Below the pieces are notes generated by a model that saw only the letters and a program-made list of their open reading frames with translations, was not told where the DNA came from and did no database searches. From Pycnococcus provasolii (Eukaryota > Chlorophyta > Pseudoscourfieldiophyceae > Pseudoscourfieldiales), in contig CP150553.1 in assembly GCA_049487715.1 (NCBI GenBank), positions 558,001-622,000 of the forward strand: 64,000 bases of DNA, given 5' to 3'. Position numbers and translations under genes: made by a program. This document shows positions 19,770 to 29,115 of the stretch, in pieces; the stretch's first letter is position 1; each line of letters starts with the position of its first letter.

Positions 19770-20570
19770 ATGTTCAGCCTGCTCTATGGCCTGTACCAGT
19801 ACCTCTTCAGCAAGACGGAGCTCCACGTCCTCATCGTCGGACTCGACGGCGCAGGCAAGACGACGCTGCTAGAACGCATGAAGGCTATCTACACAGAAAC
19901 AGAGGGACTGCTGCCGCACCAGATCCTACCCACCGTCGGGCTTAACATTGGCAGGTTCGAGGCGCACAACGCTCGGCTGATTTTGTGGGATCTCGGCGGC
20001 GCGAAGCAGCTTCGTGGCATCTGGGAAAAGTACTACGAGGATGCACATGCCGTCATCTTCGTCATCGACGGCTCAGACGCAAGGCGGTACGCGGAGGCGA
20101 GCGAGGTGCTCAGAATCGCGCTCAGCAACAGGGCGCTGCACGGGGCGCCCGTTCTCGTCGCCGCAAATAAGAGCGATGTCGCGTTGCTGTCCAACTTGAA
20201 AGCAGTGGACACCACGCCAGCTGTCACGAGTGGAAGCGCGCAGGCACCGAGCGACGAAAAGGCGACCTCCACAAGCTCGGCACCTTCCACGTCGCCACCC
20301 GCCGAAGCGTCGTCGGCAGACGTTATGGGCACGCTGCACAAAACGCTGTGGGGTTCAGAGGGGTTTCTCAGCAGCTGGACAGCGAACAACGTGCACTTGC
20401 ACTCGACGTGTGCTCGCGACGGCACCGGCGTGAACGGTGCTGTGACGTGGCTTGTTGACGCGGTGCGACGGAGTCCACGCAGCCTTCGCATGGCACAAGC
20501 TGCGCAGCAGGAGGAAGAGAGACAGCAAGCGGCGAGAAGAGTCGGCGTGCGTCGCAACGCATCGATGTGA
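19770..20570 (+). CDS. ARFRP1: ARFRP1/Arl3p-type Arf-like GTPase
   Basis: 266 residues from the ATG at 19770. The start MFSLLYGLYQYLF matches ARFRP1 and yeast Arl3p, whose Met-Phe/Tyr N-terminus is acetylated for Golgi targeting through Sys1. G motifs: G1 GLDGAGKTT, G2 PTVGLNIG, G4 AANKSDV. G3 reads WDLGGAKQLRG, where the family has WDLGGQ, so the catalytic Gln is Ala. An insertion of about 45 Ser/Thr/Ala-rich residues sits between G4 and the last helices (roughly residues 152-195), and the C-terminus is extended with an Arg-rich tail. Predicted role: trans-Golgi recruitment of Arl1 and golgins. Confidence 0.87.
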   Translation: MFSLLYGLYQYLFSKTELHVLIVGLDGAGKTTLLERMKAIYTETEGLLPHQILPTVGLNIGRFEAHNARLILWDLGGAKQLRGIWEKYYEDAHAVIFVIDGSDARRYAEASEVLRIALSNRALHGAPVLVAANKSDVALLSNLKAVDTTPAVTSGSAQAPSDEKATSTSSAPSTSPPAEASSADVMGTLHKTLWGSEGFLSSWTANNVHLHSTCARDGTGVNGAVTWLVDAVRRSPRSLRMAQAAQQEEERQQAARRVGVRRNASM

Positions 20571-20669
20571 ATATATCGTGGCTTTTCGCTGTTTCTATTC
20601 TACTATTGTAACTTTACATTTCTACATTGTTCTCACAAAAATCACCCCAGATCCATCGCGTCGTCAGCA

Positions 20670-21875
20670 TCAACCGGCGGAGGGTGGTGGAGCGAGTGAT
20701 CTCGCGTGAGATTCGTTGTTGCTGTTGGATGTGGCATTGGTGGCCGCAGTGGCGGCACCCTGCAGTGCATCTCTAAGATGTGACGCCTCTTCCAAGAGCA
20801 CCTTGGTGCCGTCAGCATGCGGCCAGGCGCGGGCTATTGAGCAGAGAGCCGTCGAAGCGTCTGCAGCATCGCGTGGCGACACCTTTGCCACATTCGCTCC
20901 ACGCCTCCAAGTTCTCAACACCTTGTTGATAATCTCGGCATCCGCCTCACAGCGACGAGGAAGGATTTCATTGAAGACGGCACGAAACATCGCATGAAGG
21001 CAGCGCGTCACCTCCGCACCCGTCTCCCACGGCGGCTTCGGGTTTGCTGCTTCCAGCCACATGTCGTCGCCGTAACACTCACGCAACGCACGCTCGCAGA
21101 GAGGTGCTAACCGAGCGACGACGATGCCGTCGATAGCCTCCACCCAAAGCGCCCCGTCGTCGGACTCTTTCGCATATCTGGGTGACACTGTGGCGGCGGT
21201 GGTTGTTGTCGTGGTGTGAGTCGTGGCAATTGGCGTCGGCACGGCGACGCCTGATGCGAGCATCCCGTGGTGACTCACTGCCACCTCGTGCGTGAGCTGT
21301 CTCGTGTCCCACGCCGTCACGCCGCTTACGCTCGCTTTCAGTGCAAGATTCCTATCGTCGGTTACGAGCACCGTTCTCCAACCTCGTTCCATCATAGCGA
21401 GCGTGCACTGCAGTATCCTATCGTCGTTGGCAATGGCAGCTTGGTTGTCACCCCTCCACCCTCGTGCCGTCTCGTCCTTGCGCGCTTGATCGGCAGACTG
21501 CCCATACACCGTCGAGGTTGCGACGGTATCCGTGAGAAACGAGATGGCCGCTCTCGCCTCTATTGCCACCTGCTGTTGAGCGCGTTCTTTCAGCGCGTCA
21601 AGTTCAAGGAGCACGACCCAGGGTATGACGAGTGCGGCGTCAGGTCTCGGCAGAAGTTGCGCTGAAATGAGGTTTCGTTTGTTGTCGCTCAACAAAACGT
21701 TTGTGTCTACGGTGAGGAAGACGCCAACGGAAGCCGGGGAGGAGGACGGAATAGACGATAGCGACAAGAAGGAGGAGGAGGAGGAGGAGGAGGAGGAGGA
21801 GGGCAAGGAGGACATGAACGAGCGCAAAGACTGCACGGACGCGTGCACGTCAACTTCCATCGAAGCCATGGCCAT
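20670..21875 (-). CDS. PIN-domain protein, SWT1-like endoribonuclease
   Basis: 401 residues from the ATG at 21875. The PIN domain (about residues 48-185) begins GVFLTVDTNVLLSDN with the first acidic residue, then VIPWVVLLELDALKE with the second, then NDDRILQC and VLVTDDRNLALKA with the remaining acidic residues. This set of acidic metal-binding residues, including TDDRNL, is that of SWT1-type PIN nucleases that survey transcripts in the nucleus. A helical C-terminal domain follows (ERALRECYGDDMWLEAA onward). A GAG/GAC tract at about 21750-21800 encodes a Ser run between start and PIN domain. Confidence 0.82.
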   Translation of the reverse strand: MAMASMEVDVHASVQSLRSFMSSLPSSSSSSSSSSFLSLSSIPSSSPASVGVFLTVDTNVLLSDNKRNLISAQLLPRPDAALVIPWVVLLELDALKERAQQQVAIEARAAISFLTDTVATSTVYGQSADQARKDETARGWRGDNQAAIANDDRILQCTLAMMERGWRTVLVTDDRNLALKASVSGVTAWDTRQLTHEVAVSHHGMLASGVAVPTPIATTHTTTTTTAATVSPRYAKESDDGALWVEAIDGIVVARLAPLCERALRECYGDDMWLEAANPKPPWETGAEVTRCLHAMFRAVFNEILPRRCEADAEIINKVLRTWRRGANVAKVSPRDAADASTALCSIARAWPHADGTKVLLEEASHLRDALQGAATAATNATSNSNNESHARSLAPPPSAG

Positions 21876-22127
21876 GGAATTCACCAATCACTTCCAATGG
21901 ATGGGATTGCGATGTGAAAAATCAATCTTCCCACTCAAGTAGGTCACTCAAATTCACCTGGACACTGGAGGGAGGGAATCCAGGAACCCACTCTAGAATG
22001 GGTGTTTATATCCCATCCCTCCTTCACTGGTCCTTCACTGGTCCTTCACAACCACTTCTCTTCGTCCTCATTCGCACCGTAACGTCCCACCAGCCGCAAA
22101 GCAAACGCATTTCATTTCTGGTCTGCC

Positions 22128-23394
22128 ATGTCCGTCTCACGTGCTAATCCAGCAGGGAATGGTCGCTTGCTTACACTGCTTACCGCACTGCTTACTTGTA
22201 CCGGTGCTCTGGCTTCACGCATCAAGGACTTCCCGCAAGCCGTGATATCCTCTGATGAAGGACTCCACGGCGTGCGTCCGTCCTCCGTTTCGGACTCCTC
22301 TGCTCGTGCAGTTGATGCTGCCGCAGTTGCACGATGGCTCGTGCACGCAACCGGGACAGGTGCGCTCGCAACGACGTCCGTGCACCTGCAAGGTTTACCG
22401 TTCGCAAGCGCAATATCTTTCTCCGACGGAGTGCCCGACAAGCCCTCAAGTGGACATCTTTGGTTCTACATGAGCGCAATGGACGTTTCGTGCGACGACA
22501 TTTTGGCGAATGCGACGGCAAGCCTTACGCTTACCGAAGCTTCCATCCCAGAGCGGGCTTCGTGGTGTCAAACGCCACCTATGGACGAGGAGGACCCTAA
22601 CTGCGTCAAGCTCACAATCACTGGCAACTTTCAGCGTGTCAGCTCGGCCGACACGCAAACGGCAGAAGAGGCTTTGTTCGCGAGGCATCCAGATATGAAG
22701 CTTTGGCCTCGTGGACACAAGTGGTTGATTTTGGAGCTGAAACCGACAAGTTTGTTTCTCCTCGACGCCTACGGGGGTGCAAAGCATATCCCCGTCGAGG
22801 AATTTATGCGTGCTGAGCCGGCGCCAGCACCGAAAAAGTTGCCGCCGCCTCCACCGGCGACGGGAAAGACCTCCATTCTTCGAGCGCGCAAGAAGGGCGC
22901 GTTGGCTCGTGCACTCGTCTAGGTGGGGAACGCTCGGCACGACGTCGGTTCACCTATTTGGAGCGCCATTCGGTTCCGCCATTTCGTTCAGCGACGGCGC
23001 GGACGATGAAGCTACAGGTCGCATCTTCATGTACCTGACTAAAATGGACGCAGCCGCGCAGGACATCGCCGCATCGTCGACTTCGGTGGCGTCCTTCACG
23101 CTAACGGAGATGCCGCTAGGAGTATGCAAGAGAGTGTGTGCGGAGGATCCGACGTGTGCGCGCATTACCCTTACGGGTCCTGTGCGTGTCGTCAACGGAA
23201 CCGACACGCAGCTCGCTCGTGATGCGTTGTTTTCGAGGCACCCGGCGATGGCGCGTTGGCCCGCGGAGCACCATTTCGAGTTCTACGAGCTTCACATCGA
23301 GACAATTTTCTTCTTAGACATGTACGGCGGCGCCAAGCCGCTTGAGCTTGCGGAGTACTGGAAGGCTTACGGTTCAGCGCCTATGATGCGATGA
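22128..23394 (+). CDS. secreted protein with two tandem CREG domains; +1 frame change between them
   Basis: The first frame, 22128-22922, starts with a signal peptide (LLTLLTALLTCTGALAS) and encodes one CREG domain: VARWLVHATGTGALATTSVH, FASAISFSDG, RHPDMKLWP, LDAYGGAKHI. It then runs through a Pro-rich linker to a TAG at 22922. A second CREG domain follows in the +1 frame to a TGA at 23394: ARWLVHSSRWGTLGTTS, GSAISFSDG, RHPAMARWP, LDMYGGAKPL. This second frame has no ATG, so it must be read from the first. Both frames are open from about 22777 to 22922. CREG proteins are secreted or lysosomal glycoproteins with an FMN-binding split-barrel fold that usually lacks the cofactor. Confidence 0.8.
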
Positions 23395-23722
23395 AGAACA
23401 TGTAATGGATTTTTTTTCCATCCTTCTTCTTGTTCACCTGTCCCCCAACTGGTCAGGACCGGGCTCCGGACTGATGGGGATCCCGGTCGAGCACACATTT
23501 ATATACATGGCGGCGCACACGTTCCCGACGTTTAGTTCATGCGGGGACCTTCCGGAGGTCCCTTCTGGATATCTAAGATTCCTATCGCCGCCGTCGCCGC
23601 CGCCGCCGCCCGAATCGACGTACTTTCCCGACGATTATACTACCTATTCACCGTCGCGCAAGTAACCAAAGATTGGATATTGTATCTGGTAATTACACAA
23701 AACACCCCTTCGAAATTGACTT
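23395..23722. other. intergenic region between convergent CREG and P450 genes
   Basis: A short frame at 23405-23665 lacks any domain or codon bias and is not called. No repeat or RNA gene found. Confidence 0.4.
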
Positions 23723-25498
23723 TCACTTCCTCTGCCTCCGCCGTATCTTCAAAAAGCTCGTTTCGGAGTCAAATGCCATCAAGCCTGCGCCGTAGTACAC
23801 AGGAAGGTGGTGCGATGCTGTGCTCCTGAGCTTCTCGGAGAGCTCAGGCGTACAAGACACCTCAAATCGACGAAGCAAACCAGCAACCACAATCTGGGCT
23901 TCGAGCATTGCCATGTTCGCTCCAACGCAGTACCGTTTTCCGCCACCAAACGGAAGGTAAGCAACGTTCTCGTCGCCCACGCCGCCCTCGAAGCGAGATG
24001 GATCAAACGTCTCGGCGTCCTTTCCCCAGTACTGTGGAAGGCGACCAAGCACATATGGCGAAGTCCAAAGCGAAGTGCCTGGCGGCAGCGTAGTGCCACC
24101 GAGCGTGCTGCCACTTTCCCCAGTTGTGCGGAGCGCAATGAGCACACCTGGGTACAAGCGAAGCGTCTCTTTCAGCACGGACGTCAGCAGTGTCAAACTT
24201 TCCGCCTCCTCAATCGTACGAGGAGCATTTTGATCACCCGGAAGTTTTGTTTCAAGTTCCGCCACGACGCGGCGCTGCCAGTCTGGGTAATACGCAAGCA
24301 GCATCATCGTGCAGGCAACCAGCGCGGCTGTCGTGTCGTGTCCAGCTACGAGAAGTTCAGTTAGTGTATTCGTGATCGCCTTGAGCCTGAGCGGCTTGCC
24401 GTCCGCGTCCATTGCACCCATCAGGCTGTCGAGCATGTCTCCGGGTAGGGGCTGGCCGTTCGCGGCCATGTCCACGCGCTTGTCAATACACTTGACGATA
24501 AATTGGTCAAGCTCAGCGTTCGCCTTCTCCTTCCTAAGCCTCGCGTCCGTCTCCAGGTAACGAAATGATAGCAGCGGATCGCTTTGCACTTCGTCGCTAG
24601 CAGCCATCAAGTTGATCAACGATCTCACCAGCCGAACAGCCTCCGTGTCACCGCGAACAAGCTTTAAGTCGGAGGAGAACACGGCAGCAACGATACTTTC
24701 CAGCGTGACGGCCTTCGACGTCTGGTCAATTCGAACCACCGCTTCGCCGCCTGTACCGCAGAGGGCCTGCCAGTTTTCCGCGAGGCCGTCAGTTTTATCG
24801 GCGATAGTCGCGGCGAGTTTCACGAGAGCCGCTTTTCTGCTCACGGTTTTGTTCGCCATGGTGCGGTACATACGCCAGGTTTCCCCTTTCGTGTTCACAA
24901 ATCCAGAGTCCACCTCATCGAAGAAGTGCGCCGCTGCTGTCGACGGTCGTCCGTTGTCGTCCAAATTGTTCCTTCCGTTGAGCATCTCCTGCGCCACGTC
25001 CGCGTCGTTGACGACAAGAACGCGAGCATCACCAAGCCAGAGCTCGACGAAAGGTTCGTCCTTATACTCGTCTCGTGCATAGCTTAAAAGCTGCGTATGA
25101 AACTTGCTCGACTCGGCAAGCAGTTCGATCGTATTTCCAACCACCGGTAACGGCGTTGGTCCTGGCGCGAGACGCGGCGTCGTTACCAGGTTCATCGTGC
25201 TCGTCACCGCGTCCTGCACGAACGACGCCGGGTCAGGCAGGGGTATGGACGACACTCTCGCGTTTTCGCGCTCGGCAACCAGATTCATCGCGTTCGTCAC
25301 CACGCCCAGCATGAACGACGCCGGGTCCGGCGGGGGTCGCTCGGCAACCCGCAAGCGCGACCACCTGGCGTACTTGTGCAGTCCACGCGCGCGTCCCGCG
25401 CGTGGTGAGCGGCCATCCCTCGGCCCAGGCTGAGGGACGTGAGCGGAGGTTGGGTTCGATATCGACGTGCACGACAATCTCTTGTGGGAGTGCAACAT
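23723..25498 (-). CDS. cytochrome P450 monooxygenase
   Basis: 591 residues from the ATG at 25498; the frame is open further upstream but that part looks non-coding. The fold is complete: Pro-rich hinge APGPTPLPVVGN, helix C WRMYRTMANKTVSRKA, I-helix LLVAGHDTTAALVA with the oxygen-activating Thr, K-helix KETLRLYP (ExxR), and heme loop PFGGGKRYCVGANMA with the Cys thiolate ligand. Overall it resembles plant/algal P450s of the CYP97/CYP4-like clans, but no subfamily can be set. The N-terminal 110 residues lack a clear ER anchor, are Arg/Pro-rich and contain a duplicated 31-residue unit, so plastid targeting is possible. Confidence 0.92.
   Translation of the reverse strand: MLHSHKRLSCTSISNPTSAHVPQPGPRDGRSPRAGRARGLHKYARWSRLRVAERPPPDPASFMLGVVTNAMNLVAERENARVSSIPLPDPASFVQDAVTSTMNLVTTPRLAPGPTPLPVVGNTIELLAESSKFHTQLLSYARDEYKDEPFVELWLGDARVLVVNDADVAQEMLNGRNNLDDNGRPSTAAAHFFDEVDSGFVNTKGETWRMYRTMANKTVSRKAALVKLAATIADKTDGLAENWQALCGTGGEAVVRIDQTSKAVTLESIVAAVFSSDLKLVRGDTEAVRLVRSLINLMAASDEVQSDPLLSFRYLETDARLRKEKANAELDQFIVKCIDKRVDMAANGQPLPGDMLDSLMGAMDADGKPLRLKAITNTLTELLVAGHDTTAALVACTMMLLAYYPDWQRRVVAELETKLPGDQNAPRTIEEAESLTLLTSVLKETLRLYPGVLIALRTTGESGSTLGGTTLPPGTSLWTSPYVLGRLPQYWGKDAETFDPSRFEGGVGDENVAYLPFGGGKRYCVGANMAMLEAQIVVAGLLRRFEVSCTPELSEKLRSTASHHLPVYYGAGLMAFDSETSFLKIRRRQRK
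25182..25337 (-). repeat. 93-bp-spaced duplication in the P450 leader
   Basis: The segments 25182-25244 and 25275-25337 are near copies. They encode PDPASF followed by VT(N/S)(A/T)MNLV twice, 31 residues apart, just before the Pro-rich hinge. It is an in-frame partial duplication. Confidence 0.8.
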
Positions 25499-26516
25499 GA
25501 CAATCCAAGAGGGAGAGTGAGAATGATCAGGGCGGGGCCCGGGCGAGGCGGGGCGGGGACTTGCGTGCGGCCGCGGTACAGTACCGGGTAGGAGATTTGT
25601 CCAGTACGAAGTTCGTGGTGCAAGGCAAGGCCAGCCAGGCAACGGGTCCCACGTGTGTGCAACCCACGAGACCAGTGGTAGGGTGGTAGGAAGACCAGAT
25701 ATCATAGTGGTACACAGGATGCTACCGTAGGCGTGGCTTAACTCTTACCGGAAGTTTCTTGCACGAACCTTGCATCTCCCCCTGACCTCTGAGGTCTCCA
25801 CCTGGCTGCCTCAGGGAAAAGTTTTTAAGGTTAGTTTGATCCCCTCCCCGACCAAGATGCCCCTAATGTTATTTCAGGGTGTTACAAACTTTGAGGGTGT
25901 TTCTTTCAGTCACCGTGAAGTGCTTGGGCCGTTGGGCGTTGCCTCTCATATCGGGTAGTGGTACCTTTAGGCACATCGAGATTCGAGAGCAACTCATGAG
26001 CTTTCGATACCACCAAGAACCACGTCAAACGGCCAAGGGACAATAAGGCTCCCCGGCAGTCGTGACCAGTCGTGCACGTAAAACGCTCGTTTTAGGTCGG
26101 ACCAGCCCTTTATGTTTTACTGTAAAGGTTTTAGCGGTGAGCGTGCGCACGCCTGACACAGTCTGACAGTGACACCAGTGCTCAGATCTGTCATCGTGAT
26201 TTTCTTTTTCACGAGGCTCGACCAAATTGCTGGTCATTTTAGCAAACCTCCCGTCCTCCCCTAGCTAGCCCTAACCTAACCTGAGAGCCTCTGTGGTGGT
26301 TTTTTTTTTCCGAGCGAAGCTCAGACATCAGAGCCAGCTCAATCAACGTGGACGTCGACCGCTACTACTCTTACCAACGCCCACCGCCGGTATGCAGCTT
26401 GTTTTCTAGGGTATTTTTATTTTTATTCTTGGCAGATTCTCGCTTTGCTTGCTTGCCCAGAAGAAGAAGAAGAAGAATACTGTACCCTTAAGGCGTTAAG
26501 AAGTATCGTAGTACAT
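25499..26516. other. about 1 kb divergent intergenic region
   Basis: Lies between the P450 and SpoVS-domain genes. Notable items are a CCCTAACCTAACC tract at 26269-26281 (complement of the TTAGGG-type tracts elsewhere) and a small palindrome AAAACGCTCGTTTT near 26080. No coding signal or RNA gene recognised. Confidence 0.4.
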
Positions 26517-27782
26517 ATGGCGTCCAGTATGCTTGGTGTGGAGGAGAAGCTCAGCATGTCCCTTGACGAGGTGCTCGCCTCCAGGGACAGTGCGCCGGCA
26601 GCGGCAGAGAATAACAAACGCAACGGCAACGGAGGAGGGGGCGAACCCGTCAGGCGAGGAGGAGCACGACCGCCAAGGAGGGAAAAGCGGCGGCGCGAGG
26701 AGCCCGTCGAAGAGGACGCGAACGATCCCAACAAGCTGAGGTACAGAAACGAGGCGGGCATGGAACACAGGGCAGGAACGTCGCTGCAGGATATCGCAAA
26801 CGGGCCGGCAGAGTCGCGCGTGCTCAAAGTGTCCGCTGGCTCACACCCGAAGACGGTGGCCGGATCCATATCACACGTCACACGTGCTTGCGGCCAGCCA
26901 CCGAGCGTGCTCAGCCTGGGCAACAAGTGCATCAACCAGGCTGTTAAGGCGGTGGCCATCGCCGCGCAGTACCTCGAGGGCGACGGGATCAGCCTCAGCT
27001 GCACACCCGAGTTTCGAGACGGCCTGAGAAACTCAGTCGCGCTTCGACTCTTCAACGACGTCAAGCTGCGCCGGATGGGTGGCGGCGAGGTGGAGCTTAC
27101 GGTGAGCTCACGCACGGAGTCAGCGAAGCTCGCGGGTGCGGTTGCCGCCAAAGTGCGCGAGCAGCGTCGCTGCGCCATCCTTGCCATAGGCGTCGACTCC
27201 GTTGCTAAGGCTGTGTACGCCATTGCCATGGCGCGCGAGTACCTTTCGAACGACGACGAGCAGTCGGCCGACAACGTCGGCGATGTGCACTTCATTCCAA
27301 GCTTTGTTCACACCAAGCAACGCACGAGCGGCGAGGAGGTGAGCGCACTGAAGCTTTCCATCTGCGTGGAGATGAACGGCAAGGGCGGAGGTGGAGGTGC
27401 CTCAAACGGCAACGCGTCAACGTCGGGAACGCGAGCCGCTGGAACTTCTGCACAAGGCGGCGCGGCGATGACTGCAATGCTTGGTGCTCCTGGCTACGTG
27501 CCCAGCATGGCTATGCCGTTTCATCCTGGAGCCGTCCTCGTGGGTGGTGCCACGAACATTGCACCCAGTACCGTGATGATGGTGCCAGCAACGTCGGGGG
27601 CGCAGACGGTGGCTCAGGCTCAGTGGACGCCACCTGCGGTTGCAGACCAGTGGGAGGCTGTGACAGCGTCGCTACGTGGTATGCAGCATCCCATCCAACT
27701 GCCGACAAGAGCTGAGGATGGCGGTGGCCGTAGTGGTGGTGGCGCCGGCGCCGGCTCAAGGCGAAACAATAAGAAGAGGTGA
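26517..27782 (+). CDS. protein with two tandem SpoVS domains
   Basis: 421 residues from the ATG at 26517. After a basic linker (RRGGARPPRREKRRREEP), residues about 102-190 read VLKVSAGSHPKTVAGSISHV, then GNKCINQAVKAVAIAAQYL and ISLSCTPEF. These are the blocks of bacterial stage V sporulation protein S, an Alba-related small domain. A second, more diverged copy follows at about 193-288 (VELTVSSRTESAKLAGAVAA, GVDSVAKAVYAIAMAREYL, VHFIPSF). The last 130 residues are Gly/Ala/Pro-rich and end in an RGG-like basic tail (GSRRNNKKR). Alba-superfamily domains bind RNA or DNA, so a nucleic-acid role is plausible but inferred. Confidence 0.8.
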   Translation: MASSMLGVEEKLSMSLDEVLASRDSAPAAAENNKRNGNGGGGEPVRRGGARPPRREKRRREEPVEEDANDPNKLRYRNEAGMEHRAGTSLQDIANGPAESRVLKVSAGSHPKTVAGSISHVTRACGQPPSVLSLGNKCINQAVKAVAIAAQYLEGDGISLSCTPEFRDGLRNSVALRLFNDVKLRRMGGGEVELTVSSRTESAKLAGAVAAKVREQRRCAILAIGVDSVAKAVYAIAMAREYLSNDDEQSADNVGDVHFIPSFVHTKQRTSGEEVSALKLSICVEMNGKGGGGGASNGNASTSGTRAAGTSAQGGAAMTAMLGAPGYVPSMAMPFHPGAVLVGGATNIAPSTVMMVPATSGAQTVAQAQWTPPAVADQWEAVTASLRGMQHPIQLPTRAEDGGGRSGGGAGAGSRRNNKKR

Positions 27783-27927
27783 TGACCATTTTGCTTTCCT
27801 TCTCGTCTCTTTGCTCCTCGCGTTTTCATTCTCGTTTTTCGTCCGTCGTCGTGAAGGAGTAACTCACAATATTTTTTTTGATTTAAGATGTTCTAGTACC
27901 AAAAGGCACACCGCAGTGAATGGCACT

Positions 27928-28018
27928 GGTGAATGGGCTGAATGGTGAAAGTGAATGGTGTGAATGGACGACCATAAGTTGGACAAAGGAAAGTGCACTC
28001 CGTTACTGAATAAGGAAT
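27928..28018 (-). repeat. 3'-end element, copy A (downstream of RPL10)
   Basis: Starts 5 nt beyond the RPL10 stop, read on the minus strand. It has the shared blocks GATTC..TATTCAGTAAC, then TTTGTCCAA, then GGTCGTCCATTCACACCATTC and CAGCCCATTC. Related to copies B-E. Confidence 0.75.
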
Positions 28019-28023
28019 CTCAC

Positions 28024-28807
28024 CTATTCCTCGTCGTCGTCGTGCATAGCGGTTTGGCAGTTGCGCGCAGGGTTGAGGAACAGGTGCTGCGGCTGCCTCT
28101 TGTCCATGGGTCCGTGGTTATTCACGAGCTTGGCGTTAACGCCGTCGTTGATGAGGCGTCCCTCACGCTTCCACCTGATGTAGTCCTCGCGCACGTACTT
28201 GGTGAATCCCCACTTGGTGCTTTCGACAATCTTCTGTCGTCCCGCAAACTTGAACTTGGCCAGACGCAGCGCCTCCTGCGCGGTAACGCTGTGCACATCC
28301 TTGACGCGGATGCTCATCATGATCTGTCCAATCTCCACACGAGCGCACGTTCCGAGCGCCTTTCCGAAGGCTCCGCGCATACCCGTCTGCAGTCGATCTG
28401 CGCCGGCGCACGAAAGCATCTTGTTGATGCGCAGCACGTTGAAGGGGTGCGCACGCATGCGCAGGTGGAACGACTCCTTGCCGGCGTTCTTGACCATATA
28501 CCTGTTTGCGGCAACGCGTCCCGCCTCGAGCGCCTCGGAGCAGACGTTCATCTTCTCCCAGGAGATGAGGTGCACGCAGTACGGGAAGGTGTCGACTCCA
28601 TACCTCTTCATTCCTGCGTCGAAGATGCGGATCTTCGGGTCGGGAACACCGCGGCAGTACCTCGACTTCGGGTACGGCTTATTTTTGATGACGCCTACAA
28701 AGAAAAAGAAATGGAAAGAGGGGAGGTTAGCGAAAGCAAAGCAGAGAGACACGACAAGATAATCACAAGAAGAACGTACGGTAGCATCGCGCGGGACGAC
28801 GGCCCAT
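28024..28807 (-). CDS. RPL10: 60S ribosomal protein L10 (uL16), two exons
   Basis: Exon 1 is 28780-28807 (MGRRPARCY plus one base). An 85-nt intron (gtacgt ... ctttgtag, 28695-28779) leads to exon 2, 28024-28694. The join gives [20 protein letters not shown], matching the eukaryotic uL16 start; the product is 232 residues. Downstream blocks are near-invariant: [20 protein letters not shown], then [12 protein letters not shown] and [10 protein letters not shown]. It sits at the tRNA-facing centre of the large subunit in the cytosol. The C-terminus is longer than the human 214-residue protein and ends acidic (HDDDEE). The gene shares an intergenic region with the GT2 gene. Confidence 0.96.
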
Positions 28808-28948
28808 GGCTGCTGCTTGGTTTTGTTTTTGCGAATGCCGGACTTCCGAGCAGCAGCGCCCGGGCAGACTAAACAAAACACAACGACGGCGGCGAGTGCG
28901 AATTGTCCCCGTGTATCTAAGAGGGGATACCCGTTCGGGCAGTTTCAG

Positions 28949-29019
28949 GTTAGGGGTTAGGGCTAGTGGGCTAGGGTTAGGGCTGGTGGGTTAGGGTTAG
29001 GGCTGGGTTGGCGTTAGGG
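28949..29019 (+). promoter_or_regulatory. TTAGGG-type tract in the RPL10/GT2 divergent promoter
   Basis: Six GGTTAGGG or CTAGGG units interrupted by GCTGGTGG-like spacers. It lies about 140 nt upstream of RPL10 and 100 nt upstream of the GT2 start. It resembles telo-box promoter elements of plant ribosomal protein genes; function inferred. Confidence 0.5.
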
Positions 29020-29115
29020 CCGCTCGTCCTGCCTCCTGTCAGCCTGGTTGGTCTCTGCATTCGTTTGTTCTCTGGAATCCGTGGCGGCTGGTGAGCGCTC
29101 CATTGGCAATACGTC

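Noticed and set aside
22810-22840. AAAAAG run in the CREG linker as a programmed -1 slip site
   Set aside because: The needed change is +1 and the heptamer register does not fit a -1 site.
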